Shown here: in pieces, positions 8,007-16,324 of the stretch
How the letters are laid out: each line of letters opens with the position of its first letter
How positions within the stretch are numbered: position 1 is the stretch's first letter
From: Candidatus Nealsonbacteria bacterium CG23_combo_of_CG06-09_8_20_14_all_40_13
Lineage (GTDB): Bacteria > Patescibacteriota > UBA1384 > UBA12157_A > GCA-002773005
DNA length: 35,916 nucleotides
Assembly (NCBI GenBank): GCA_002771215.1
Contig: PCRM01000017.1
Coordinates: 1 to 35,916, forward strand
Direction of reading: 5' to 3'
The notes under the pieces: generated by a model
What the model was told of the DNA's origin: nothing
The model's database searches: none
What the model saw: only the letters and a program-made list of their open reading frames with translations
Made by a program: the position numbers and the translations under genes

Positions 8007-10514
8007 ATGAAAATTGCGGTTATAGGCACAGGTTATGTTGGATTGGTTACAGGCGTTTGCCTGGCTGAAATTGGCAATAAAGTTTCTTGTATTGATATTG
8101 ATGAGAGGAAAATTAAAAAACTTAAAAAAGGAATTTCGCCTATTTTTGAAGAGGGCTTAGAAGACTTAATCAAAAAAAATCTCACTTTACCCCGAAGGGG
8201 CAGTGCTACGAAGGCAAATTACGACCCCGAGCTTGTCGAGGGGGAGTGTGCTGCGAAGGCAGAGTCAAAAAGACTTTCTTTTTCTAATAATTTAGAAAAA
8301 GAAATCCCCAATTCTCACATTATCTTTATTGCTGTTGGCACTCCAGAAAAAGAAGATGGTAGTGCCGACTTATCACAAGTCGAAAATGCAGCAGTGTCAA
8401 TTGGGCAAGCTTTGGCCAAATTACCAAAAGAAAAACAAGACTATAAAATCATCGTCAATAAATCAACTGTGCCTATTGGGACTGGTGATTTGGTCAGTAA
8501 ACTTGTAAAAAAATATTACGATGGACTATTTGATGTCGTCTCTAATCCAGAATTTTTAAGAGAAGGAAGTGCTATCTTTGATTTTATGCATCCAGATAGA
8601 ATTGTTATCGGTGGGGAATCTGAAAAAGCAAAAACAATTTTAAAAAAAGTTTTTCAGCCGCTTGCCGCACCAGTACTGCTTACGGATTTAAAAACCGCCG
8701 AAATGATAAAATACGCCTCCAATTCATTTTTGGCCACCTCAATTTCCTTTATCAATTCCGTGGCTAATCTATGTGAAAAGGTCGGCGCCGATGTGACGCA
8801 AGTTGCCGCCGGCATGCGGCTGGACAAACGAATCGGCAAACGCGCCTTTTTAGATGCCGGACCTGGCTGGGGTGGCTCATGTTTCCCTAAAGATGTCAAA
8901 GCACTCGTTCAAATTGCTGATGAAAATTATACTCAATTTGAAATTTTGCAGGCCGCTTTAGAACAAAATGAAAGGCAGAAAAAATGGATTTTGGGAAAAT
9001 TGTTTACGCTTTTGCCCGAATTGAAAGACAAAAAAATCGCGCTTTGGGGCGTAGCTTTCAAGGCCGGCACCGATGATGTGCGCGAAGCGCCGGCTTTAAA
9101 AATTATTGAAGAACTGTTAGCAGCAGGAGCTGAAGTTTTGGTTTTTGACCCCCAAGCAGCAGAAAACACTAAAAAAATTTTTCCGCAGGTTGCTTTCGCC
9201 AATTCCGCTTTACAGGCCGCTGATGGTGCTGATGCGTTGATAATTTTGACCGAATGGTCGCAGTTTAAAAAAATTAATTTGCCAAAATTAAAACTGCTGT
9301 TAAAAACCCCGCTGGTGGTGGACGGCAGAAATTTATTTAATGTCCAACAAATGTACAAGCTTGGTTTCCAATACATTTCCGTTGGCCGCCAATGGCTGGA
9401 GCCAAAAGTCACTATTGTCATTCCGCTCAACCAAGTCAACCAATATTTGTATGAATCTTTGCCTCATATTTTTAATATTGATTTGAAAAATTACGAAGTT
9501 TTAATTTTGCCCGACCAAATCGGCCGTCAAGAAAAAGGGTTGTTGACAAAAGCGAAAAAAAATAATGTTGAAGACAAAATGAAAGTTATTGCCACCGGCA
9601 AAATCGGCCCGGCGCAAAAAAGAGACTTTGCGCTCAACTATGCCACGGGTAGCATCTTGGCATTTTTGGATGATGATGCTTATCCGGCCAGCGATTGGCT
9701 CAAGGTTGCCTTGCGGCATTTTCAAAACCCGGCCGTGGCCGCAGTGGGCGGGCCGGCGGTCACGCCGGCCAAATCCGGTTTTTGGGAGAAGGTTTCGGGC
9801 GCGGTTTATGAATCTTTGTTTGGCGGCGGCACGGCGCGCTTTCGCTATTTGCCGACCGGCACCATCCGCGAAGTTGATGATTTTCCATCGGTCAACTTTT
9901 TGATCAAAAAGGAATCTTTACAAAAAGTCGGCGGCTTTGCCAGCCAATTTTGGCCGGGCGAAGACACCAAACTTTGCCAGCAAATTGTTTATACTTTAGG
10001 CCAAAAAATCATTTACGATCCGCAAGCAGTTGTCTACCATCATCGCCGTAAAACTTTGGCCGACCACTTGAAACAAGTGCTGTCCTACTCGGTGCATCGC
10101 GGCTATTTTGCCAAGAAGTTTCCCAAAACATCTTTGCGGCCGGCTTATTTTGCGCCCTCGCTGTTTGTGCTTTGGCTTTTAACAACCGCCGGACTTTTAA
10201 TAAGTCGGGGATTGGGCCGCACGCCGCTGATAGTTTTTGGCAGCGGCGGGGAAATTTTAGGGGCGCAGAACCAATCGCTTTGGACAATTTCACCACTATC
10301 CATTGCCTTGGCGATTTTATTGATTTATGCAATCGGCCTTTTGGTTTCCGTTGTACAAATTGCCTTTAAAAATAGAAATATAATTTTGGGCGTGATGACC
10401 GCGCCAGCCATTTTTCTCACGCACGTGTTTTATGGCATTGGTTTTGTAGTCGGACTTTCAACTAAAAATTTAAAAAGCAAAATGCGCTATCAAAAAAAGC
10501 CCGCTGAAGCGTAA
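8007..10514 (+). CDS. UDP-glucose 6-dehydrogenase fused to a C-terminal GT2 glycosyltransferase with TM segments
   Basis: N-half: MKIAVIGTGYVGLVTG, NKSTVPIGTGD, GPGWGGSCFPKDVKAL. C-half: VTIVIPLNQ, ILAFLDDDAYPASDWL, WPGEDTKLCQQ, then hydrophobic helices. Confidence 0.9.
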   Translation: MKIAVIGTGYVGLVTGVCLAEIGNKVSCIDIDERKIKKLKKGISPIFEEGLEDLIKKNLTLPRRGSATKANYDPELVEGECAAKAESKRLSFSNNLEKEIPNSHIIFIAVGTPEKEDGSADLSQVENAAVSIGQALAKLPKEKQDYKIIVNKSTVPIGTGDLVSKLVKKYYDGLFDVVSNPEFLREGSAIFDFMHPDRIVIGGESEKAKTILKKVFQPLAAPVLLTDLKTAEMIKYASNSFLATSISFINSVANLCEKVGADVTQVAAGMRLDKRIGKRAFLDAGPGWGGSCFPKDVKALVQIADENYTQFEILQAALEQNERQKKWILGKLFTLLPELKDKKIALWGVAFKAGTDDVREAPALKIIEELLAAGAEVLVFDPQAAENTKKIFPQVAFANSALQAADGADALIILTEWSQFKKINLPKLKLLLKTPLVVDGRNLFNVQQMYKLGFQYISVGRQWLEPKVTIVIPLNQVNQYLYESLPHIFNIDLKNYEVLILPDQIGRQEKGLLTKAKKNNVEDKMKVIATGKIGPAQKRDFALNYATGSILAFLDDDAYPASDWLKVALRHFQNPAVAAVGGPAVTPAKSGFWEKVSGAVYESLFGGGTARFRYLPTGTIREVDDFPSVNFLIKKESLQKVGGFASQFWPGEDTKLCQQIVYTLGQKIIYDPQAVVYHHRRKTLADHLKQVLSYSVHRGYFAKKFPKTSLRPAYFAPSLFVLWLLTTAGLLISRGLGRTPLIVFGSGGEILGAQNQSLWTISPLSIALAILLIYAIGLLVSVVQIAFKNRNIILGVMTAPAIFLTHVFYGIGFVVGLSTKNLKSKMRYQKKPAEA
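8184..8267 (+). repeat. in-frame palindromic repeat insertion (encodes TLPRRGSATKANYDPELVEGECAAKAES)
   Basis: Hairpin CCCC-GAA-GGGG plus imperfect CCCCGAGCTTGTCGAGGGG and two diverged copies of gggg..agtg..ctRcgaaggcaRa, between UGDH segments LIKKNL and KRLSFSNNLEK. Confidence 0.75.
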
Positions 10515-10528
10515 CGCTGTCAGCGGGC
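10492..10528 (-). terminator. rho-independent terminator for the minus-strand gene, overlapping the 3' end of the plus-strand GT2 ORF
   Basis: Minus strand GCCCGCTGACAGCGTTACGCTTCAGCGGGC TTTTTTT; 9-bp perfect outer stem. Confidence 0.85.
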
Positions 10529-10534
10529 AAAGTA

Positions 10535-11368
10535 CTAAATGCGTGGGGCGACCCAATCGTGAAAGCGGGCCATGGTGTCTACGACTTTTTTCGGATTTAA
10601 GCCACGTAGACCAATGGTGGCTTCCACCACGTAGTCGCCTTGGAAACCGGCTTTTTTGATAGCCACCATCATCTCTTCCAGTTCAGTATATTGGCCAGCC
10701 AGACACTTTTCTAGTTCGTTATCGTCTCGTTTGGGAGCGACGTGGATGGCGGCGGCGTGGGGCAAAAGCTCGCGCAGAGAATCTGGCCAATTGCCCAGCA
10801 TGGAAAATGGAAATGAATATAAACCCTGCGGTTTATCAACCATTTCATCTGCTCTGGCCAAACGGCGCAGGTGATAGGTGTCTAAAACAAGACAATGACT
10901 ATCGGCTCTTATTTTGGCAATTATTTCATTAGCCGTTAGCCATTCACCCGGGTTTGGCTCGTAGAGTTGATTTGGGGCAAGGGAAGTCTTTAAATGATGA
11001 ACAATCTGGCGACTGCCAAGGGAAAAGTCCCCTATTGACTCTTGATATTCTTGATAATAATTCCAGTCCCCAGTTGGGTGAAAAAAGACCCAATCCATAA
11101 TTGTTGGGGCTTTAGGATCGTGCCTAAACTTGCCCGAAATTACAGAATACAAGCCGGTATTTTCGTTCCAGGCACTTTCCCAATATTTGACTGGCAGCTT
11201 AAATAAACTAACATACGGGTCAACGCCGCGGAAGGACACAACTTGCAAAAAACTGTAGCCTGCCTCTTTAGCTTTGCGTGCTGCCCAACCGGGAAAATAC
11301 GCTGCCCAAGGAAGATAACTGGCCAATGAAATACCCAATCTTTGTACAGCCGGTTTTTCTGCTACCAA
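10535..11368 (-). CDS. TIM-barrel sugar phosphate isomerase/epimerase-like protein
   Basis: 277 aa, LGISLASYLPW...SFLQVVSFRG...CLVLDTYHL...AIHVAPKRDD...GDYVVEATIG; TTG start with AAGGAGA upstream. Confidence 0.6.
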   Translation of the reverse strand: MVAEKPAVQRLGISLASYLPWAAYFPGWAARKAKEAGYSFLQVVSFRGVDPYVSLFKLPVKYWESAWNENTGLYSVISGKFRHDPKAPTIMDWVFFHPTGDWNYYQEYQESIGDFSLGSRQIVHHLKTSLAPNQLYEPNPGEWLTANEIIAKIRADSHCLVLDTYHLRRLARADEMVDKPQGLYSFPFSMLGNWPDSLRELLPHAAAIHVAPKRDDNELEKCLAGQYTELEEMMVAIKKAGFQGDYVVEATIGLRGLNPKKVVDTMARFHDWVAPRI

Positions 11369-11418
11369 TCAAACCATCTCCTTTTTGTTTTTGAGTTGTC
11401 AAATTTCAACAAGCTCAA

Positions 11419-11447
11419 CTTTGTGTCCCACGCTCGCAGACACAAAG
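11419..11447. repeat. inverted repeat CTTTGTGTC-N11-GACACAAAG
   Basis: Perfect 9-bp arms in a divergent intergenic region. Confidence 0.7.
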
Positions 11448-11514
11448 GGCTTGCATTGTGACTTTTTTATGTTAGCATTAAGAGAGTAAAAAGTCAAGCA
11501 TAGAAAGCAAAAGA

Positions 11515-13026
11515 ATGAAAATCGCTATCTGTTATCCTCCCCTTCCCAATCCTCACGGAACTCCACTTTTATCTCAAAATAGACAGTTCCAATTTTTTAG
11601 CTCGCCGACTTATATTTATCCTGTTGTGCCGGCGCAGGCCGCCTCGCTTTTGAAAAGCAAGGGTTACGAGGTTATTTGGATGGATGGCATTGCGGAGGAG
11701 AAAACCGAAGAAGCATATTGGAATTGGCTAGAAATAGAAAAGCCGGATTTAATAATGGTCGAAACCAAAACGCCGGTCGTCAAACGGCATTGGAAATTCA
11801 TCAATTATCTCAAGTCGCAATTCCCAAATCTCATAACTGTCTTGGTCGGCGACCATGTAACGGCCCTGCCGGAAGAATCAATGCAAAATTGCCAAGTTGA
11901 CTATATTTTAACCGGCGGCGACTACGATTTTTTGATGTTGAATTTAGCCAATCACTTGACCAAAAAAGAAAAATTAGAACCTGGAATTTGGCATAGAGAA
12001 ACTCAAAACTCAAAACTAAAAACGCAAAACTACAACTTAAAAATAAAAACTACCGGGTCTTTTCAATTAAACCATGATTTAAATTCTTTACCTTTTATCG
12101 ACCGTGAGCTAACAAAATGGCAATTGTACGCTTATGAAAATGGCAACTACAAGCGCACGCCCGGCACCTATGTAATGGCCGGCCGCGATTGCTGGTGGCG
12201 CCGCGACGGCGGCTGCAAATTCTGCGCTTGGACTATTTTGTATCCGCAGTTTCGCACGCGCTCTGTTAAAAATGTTTTGGACGAAATTGGCATATTAATT
12301 AAAAAATATCAAGTTCAAGAAATTATGGATGACACCGGCACTTTCCCAGTCGGAGGATGGCTGAAAGAATTTTGCCAGGGGATGCTCAAGCGCGGCTACC
12401 ATAAAAAAATATATTTTGACTGCAATATGCGCGCCAATATTTTGACGCAGGAAGATTATAACTTGATGGCAAAAGCGGGATTTAGGTTTTTATTGTACGG
12501 CTTGGAATCAGCTAACGAAAAAACTTTAGAAAAAATTAACAAAGGCATTCCGGCCGGCGCGATAGTCCGCGATTGCCAAATGGCCAAAGAGGCTAATCGC
12601 CGCACGGGCGGCCACCTACAGCCGCACGCCACCTGCATGGTCGGCTATCCTTGGGAAAGCAAAAAAGAGGCCGAAAATACAATTGCCCTAACTGCCGACC
12701 TTTTCGGCAGAGGCCTTATTGACTCTCTACAAGCAACCATTGTCATCCCTTACCCGGGCACGGCGCTTTTCAAGGAGTGTGAAAAAAACAATTGGTTGAA
12801 AACTAAGGATTGGTCAAGGTATGATATGAGAGAACCGATAATGAAAATTCCTTATTCGGCATCAGCAGCCATGGCCCTGACCCGCGGGATTTACAAATCA
12901 TTTTTAACGCCCAAATTTATTTTAAAGAAAATCATTTCTATAAGAGGATTGGAAGACATCAAGTTTTTGATGCGGGGGGGAATAAAATTCTTCGGCCATC
13001 TTACGGATTTTTCAAAGAAAGAGTAA
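11515..13026 (+). CDS. B12-binding-domain radical SAM protein
   Basis: N-terminal PPLPNPHGTPLL...VVPAQAASLLKSKGYEVIWMDG; Cys cluster GRDCWWRRDGGCKFCAW; LLYGLESANEKTLEKINKG. Confidence 0.87.
   Translation: MKIAICYPPLPNPHGTPLLSQNRQFQFFSSPTYIYPVVPAQAASLLKSKGYEVIWMDGIAEEKTEEAYWNWLEIEKPDLIMVETKTPVVKRHWKFINYLKSQFPNLITVLVGDHVTALPEESMQNCQVDYILTGGDYDFLMLNLANHLTKKEKLEPGIWHRETQNSKLKTQNYNLKIKTTGSFQLNHDLNSLPFIDRELTKWQLYAYENGNYKRTPGTYVMAGRDCWWRRDGGCKFCAWTILYPQFRTRSVKNVLDEIGILIKKYQVQEIMDDTGTFPVGGWLKEFCQGMLKRGYHKKIYFDCNMRANILTQEDYNLMAKAGFRFLLYGLESANEKTLEKINKGIPAGAIVRDCQMAKEANRRTGGHLQPHATCMVGYPWESKKEAENTIALTADLFGRGLIDSLQATIVIPYPGTALFKECEKNNWLKTKDWSRYDMREPIMKIPYSASAAMALTRGIYKSFLTPKFILKKIISIRGLEDIKFLMRGGIKFFGHLTDFSKKE
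12001..12042 (+). repeat. heptanucleotide tandem array inside the radical SAM gene
   Basis: ACTCAAA ACTCAAA ACTAAAA ACGCAAA ACTACAA CTTAAAA; encodes TQNSKLK-TQNYNLK. Confidence 0.85.
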
Positions 13027-13027
13027 T

Positions 13028-14005
13028 ATGCCAGCAAAAAAACGCGCCTTAATCACCGGAATTACCGGCCAAGACGGCTCATATTTGGCCGACCTTTTAT
13101 TAGAAAAAGATTATCAAGTTTTTGGACTTGTCAGACGGTCGTCAACCAGCAACTATAGGAGAATTGAACATTTGAAAGACAAAATTACTTTGATACCGGG
13201 CGATTTACTGGACCAAATGTCCTTAATTCAGGCAGTCAAAGAAGCCAACCCAGATGAAGTTTATAATTTAGCCGCTCAAAGCTTTGTGCCGACCTCATGG
13301 ACTTCACCACTTTCGACTGGAGAATTTACCGCATTGGGCGTGACGCGAATGTTAGAGACGGTCAGATTGATAAAACCAAAAGCTAAATTTTATCAGGCCT
13401 CTTCCTCGGAAATGTTTGGCAATACTCCTCATACGCCGCAAAACGAACAAACGCCATTTTCTCCGCGCAGCCCATATGGCGTAGCAAAAGTTTATGGCCA
13501 TTTCATTACACTCAATTATCGGGAAAGTTATAATCTTTTTGCTGTCTCGGGAATATGTTTCAACCACGAAAGTCCCCGTCGGGGTTTGGAATTTGTCACC
13601 CGAAAAATTAGCGATGGGGTAGTCAGAATTAAATTAGGCCTGGCGAAAGATTTGAAATTGGGCAATTTAGACGCCAAGCGCGACTGGGGATATGCCCCCG
13701 ACTACTGCCGTGCAATGTATTTAATGCTCCAGCAACCCAAACCACAGGATTTTGTCATCGGCACGGGCGTGGCGCACAGCGTCAAAGATTTTGTGAAAGC
13801 CGCTTTTGATACAGTTGGGTTGGATTGGAAAAAATACGTCAAAATTGATAAAAAATTTATCCGGCCGGCGGAAGTTGACCATTTAGTGGCCGACGCCTCT
13901 AAAGCCAAGAAAATTTTGAAATGGAAACCAGAAGTTTCTTTTGAGCAATTAGTCAAAATAATGGTTGAAGCAGATTTGGCCAGGATTTTCAAAGAAAGAA
14001 AGTAA
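13028..14005 (+). CDS. gmd: GDP-mannose 4,6-dehydratase
   Basis: ALITGITGQDGSYLADLLLEKDYQVFGLVRRSSTSN, QASSSEMFG, SPYGVAKVYGH, CFNHESPRRG. Confidence 0.95.
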   Translation: MPAKKRALITGITGQDGSYLADLLLEKDYQVFGLVRRSSTSNYRRIEHLKDKITLIPGDLLDQMSLIQAVKEANPDEVYNLAAQSFVPTSWTSPLSTGEFTALGVTRMLETVRLIKPKAKFYQASSSEMFGNTPHTPQNEQTPFSPRSPYGVAKVYGHFITLNYRESYNLFAVSGICFNHESPRRGLEFVTRKISDGVVRIKLGLAKDLKLGNLDAKRDWGYAPDYCRAMYLMLQQPKPQDFVIGTGVAHSVKDFVKAAFDTVGLDWKKYVKIDKKFIRPAEVDHLVADASKAKKILKWKPEVSFEQLVKIMVEADLARIFKERK

Positions 14006-14007
14006 GA

Positions 14008-14913
14008 ATGCCAAGCAGCAGAAAGAGAGCCGAAGGCGAAAAAATATTAATCACCGGCCACCGCGGTTTTGTCGGCAAATATTTATTTGATTTTCTTGCC
14101 AAAAAAAGCCACAAAATTTTTGGTTTGGATTTACCGCAGTGCGATATTACAAAAGCCAAACAAGTTGAAGAAAAAATTTTAAAAATTGCGCCTGACCAAA
14201 TTTATCATTTAGCTGGTTTTGCCAAAACAACTGGTAGGCGCAATTTGACCTTCAAAGTCAATGTGGACGGCACCCTTAACATCCTTAACGCCGCAAAGAA
14301 ATTAGGCAAAGGGGTGAGGATTTTACTTGCCTCAAGCGGTATGGTTTATGGCAATTGTCACAAAGCGGCCTTAGAAACTGACCCCATTAAGCCAATTGGT
14401 GACTATGCAGAAAGCAAGGCGCAAATGGAAAAGAGAGCTTTAAATTTTAAAGATAAAAATTTAGATATTGTTATTGCCCGGGCATTTAATCACACTGGAC
14501 CTGGGCAAAAATTGGGCTTTGTGGTGCCGGATTTTGCTTGCCAAATTGCCCGGATTGAAAAAAGTAAATTAGCAACCACAATGAAAGTTGGGGATTTGAC
14601 CGCTAAGCGTGATTTTTTAGACGTGCGTGAGGTAGTCTTGGCTTACAAAAAGATTATGGAAAAAGGCAAATTATCACTTTACAATATCGCCACCGCTAAG
14701 CCCCACTCAATAGAACAAATTTTAAAAATACTCCTTTCATTTTCTAAAGTTAAAATTGATATTCAAATTGACAAAAGCAAATTGCGTCCGTCTGATGTGC
14801 AAAAATCAACCGGTAGCATTGCCAAAATCAAAAAAGAGCTTGGCTGGCAACCAAAAATCCCACTTGCAAAAACACTAAAAGATACGATGAATTTTTGGCG
14901 AAAAAATATTTAA
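14008..14913 (+). CDS. NAD-dependent epimerase/reductase (GDP-4-keto-6-deoxymannose reductase-like)
   Basis: ILITGHRGFVGKYL, LASSGMVYG, DYAESKAQME, AFNHTGPGQ; immediately after gmd. Confidence 0.85.
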   Translation: MPSSRKRAEGEKILITGHRGFVGKYLFDFLAKKSHKIFGLDLPQCDITKAKQVEEKILKIAPDQIYHLAGFAKTTGRRNLTFKVNVDGTLNILNAAKKLGKGVRILLASSGMVYGNCHKAALETDPIKPIGDYAESKAQMEKRALNFKDKNLDIVIARAFNHTGPGQKLGFVVPDFACQIARIEKSKLATTMKVGDLTAKRDFLDVREVVLAYKKIMEKGKLSLYNIATAKPHSIEQILKILLSFSKVKIDIQIDKSKLRPSDVQKSTGSIAKIKKELGWQPKIPLAKTLKDTMNFWRKNI

Positions 14914-14965
14914 TTAAAATAATTTATTATTAAAACAATGCCAAAAAAAAGAGGGCAACAAATTA

Positions 14966-16126
14966 TTAGTGAATTATTTCTTTAACCGTTTTGATAATAT
15001 AATCTACTTCTTTATTTTTTAGTTTTGGTGAGAGTGGAAGACTTACAGTTTGTCGACCAATTTTCATAGCGTTAGGATAATCTTGTGGTTTCCAACCAAA
15101 TGTATTTTGATAATATTTATGTTCGGGAATACTTAAGTAGTGTACTCCAACTCCAATTCTTTTTTCTGTCATTTTTGCCAAAAATTCATCACGCTTAATT
15201 AAAGTTTTATAATGGTCTATTAAGATTGTATAAAGATGGTATGCATGTCGAGTTCCTTTATCTATTGGAGCTGGTATACCTAAAGGTAAATTATTAAAAG
15301 CAAAATTATACTTGTTCCATATTTCTTTCCTTCGTTTCCAATTATTTTCTACCCTTTTTAGTTGATGAATTCCTATGGCTGCTTGAATATCCATCATATT
15401 ATATTTATAACCACATTCAACCACTTGATAATGTTTATATCCTTTGTCACTAAAGCGTTTCCATGCATCTCTTGACATACCATGGAGAGCAAGAACTTTA
15501 AGTCTATTGGCATCGTCCTTATTCTTAGCCAAAATCATACCACCTTCCCCAGTGATTACGTTTTTCGTTACATAGAAACTAAAACACCCAAAGCGACCGA
15601 AATTTCCCGCCTTCACTCCGTGGTATTCAGTCTCTATCGCGTGGGCACAGTCTTCAATAATTGTTAAATTATGTTTTTTTGCTATTGCACATATTTCGTC
15701 CATTTCACAAGCGCGTCCAGCAAAATGTACAGGGATGATAGCTTTTGTTCTTGAGGTTATTTTTTTTATGATTTCGTCAGGGTTAATATTCATTGTGAGC
15801 TGATTTATGTCAGCAAGTACAGGAGTTGCCCCGGTGTGAATAATGGAATTAACCGTTGAACAAAAGGTTAAAGGTGTGGTTATTACTTCATCTTTTGGCC
15901 CAATACCCGCGCATAAAAGACTTAGATGAAGTGCCGCTGTGCATGAATTAACAGCGATAGCATATGAAGCATTTTTGTATTCGCGGAAATCTTCTTCAAA
16001 GCGAGCGACTTTTGGGCCAGTACCTAACCATCCATTTTTCATACTTAAAACTACTTCGTCAATCTCTTCTTTACAAATTTGCGGTGAGCCAAAAATAATA
16101 AATTTCGTGGGTTTGAGTTTATTCAT
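14966..16126 (-). CDS. DegT/DnrJ/EryC1/StrS aminotransferase
   Basis: NGWLGTGPKVARFE, NSCTAALHLSL, VHFAGRACEMDEI, FSFYVTKNVITGEGGMI (PLP lysine). Confidence 0.95.
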   Translation of the reverse strand: MNKLKPTKFIIFGSPQICKEEIDEVVLSMKNGWLGTGPKVARFEEDFREYKNASYAIAVNSCTAALHLSLLCAGIGPKDEVITTPLTFCSTVNSIIHTGATPVLADINQLTMNINPDEIIKKITSRTKAIIPVHFAGRACEMDEICAIAKKHNLTIIEDCAHAIETEYHGVKAGNFGRFGCFSFYVTKNVITGEGGMILAKNKDDANRLKVLALHGMSRDAWKRFSDKGYKHYQVVECGYKYNMMDIQAAIGIHQLKRVENNWKRRKEIWNKYNFAFNNLPLGIPAPIDKGTRHAYHLYTILIDHYKTLIKRDEFLAKMTEKRIGVGVHYLSIPEHKYYQNTFGWKPQDYPNAMKIGRQTVSLPLSPKLKNKEVDYIIKTVKEIIH

Positions 16127-16152
16127 TCTTTCTTCTATTAATAATTATAATT

Positions 16153-16180
16153 ATTGTATCACAACTAATGGGTTAGTAAA
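16153..16180 (-). promoter_or_regulatory. promoter-like TTTACT-N16-TACAAT
   Basis: Reverse complement upstream of the aminotransferase. Confidence 0.35.
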
Positions 16181-16221
16181 CTGAGTAAAAGAAATTGCTA
16201 TCCATATAGGTTGGTAACCTA

Positions 16222-16250
16222 TTGAAAAGGTTATTTATGTGTAATAAGAT
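16222..16250 (+). promoter_or_regulatory. promoter-like TTGAAA-N17-TAAGAT
   Basis: Upstream of the GT2 gene in a divergent intergenic region. Confidence 0.4.
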
Positions 16251-16324
16251 TATTATAAATATGATGAAGGGAAATTTTAATTAAAAAATTAAATAAAAAA
16301 ATCCCAAAAGAAAAATTACCTACA

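Noticed and set aside
8654-9903. Antisense/alternate-frame ORFs (8654..8899 -, 8933..9439 -, 9501..9725 -, 9589..9903 +)
   Set aside because: They lie inside the well-supported UGDH-GT2 coding frame and have low-complexity, non-family-like translations; shadow ORFs.
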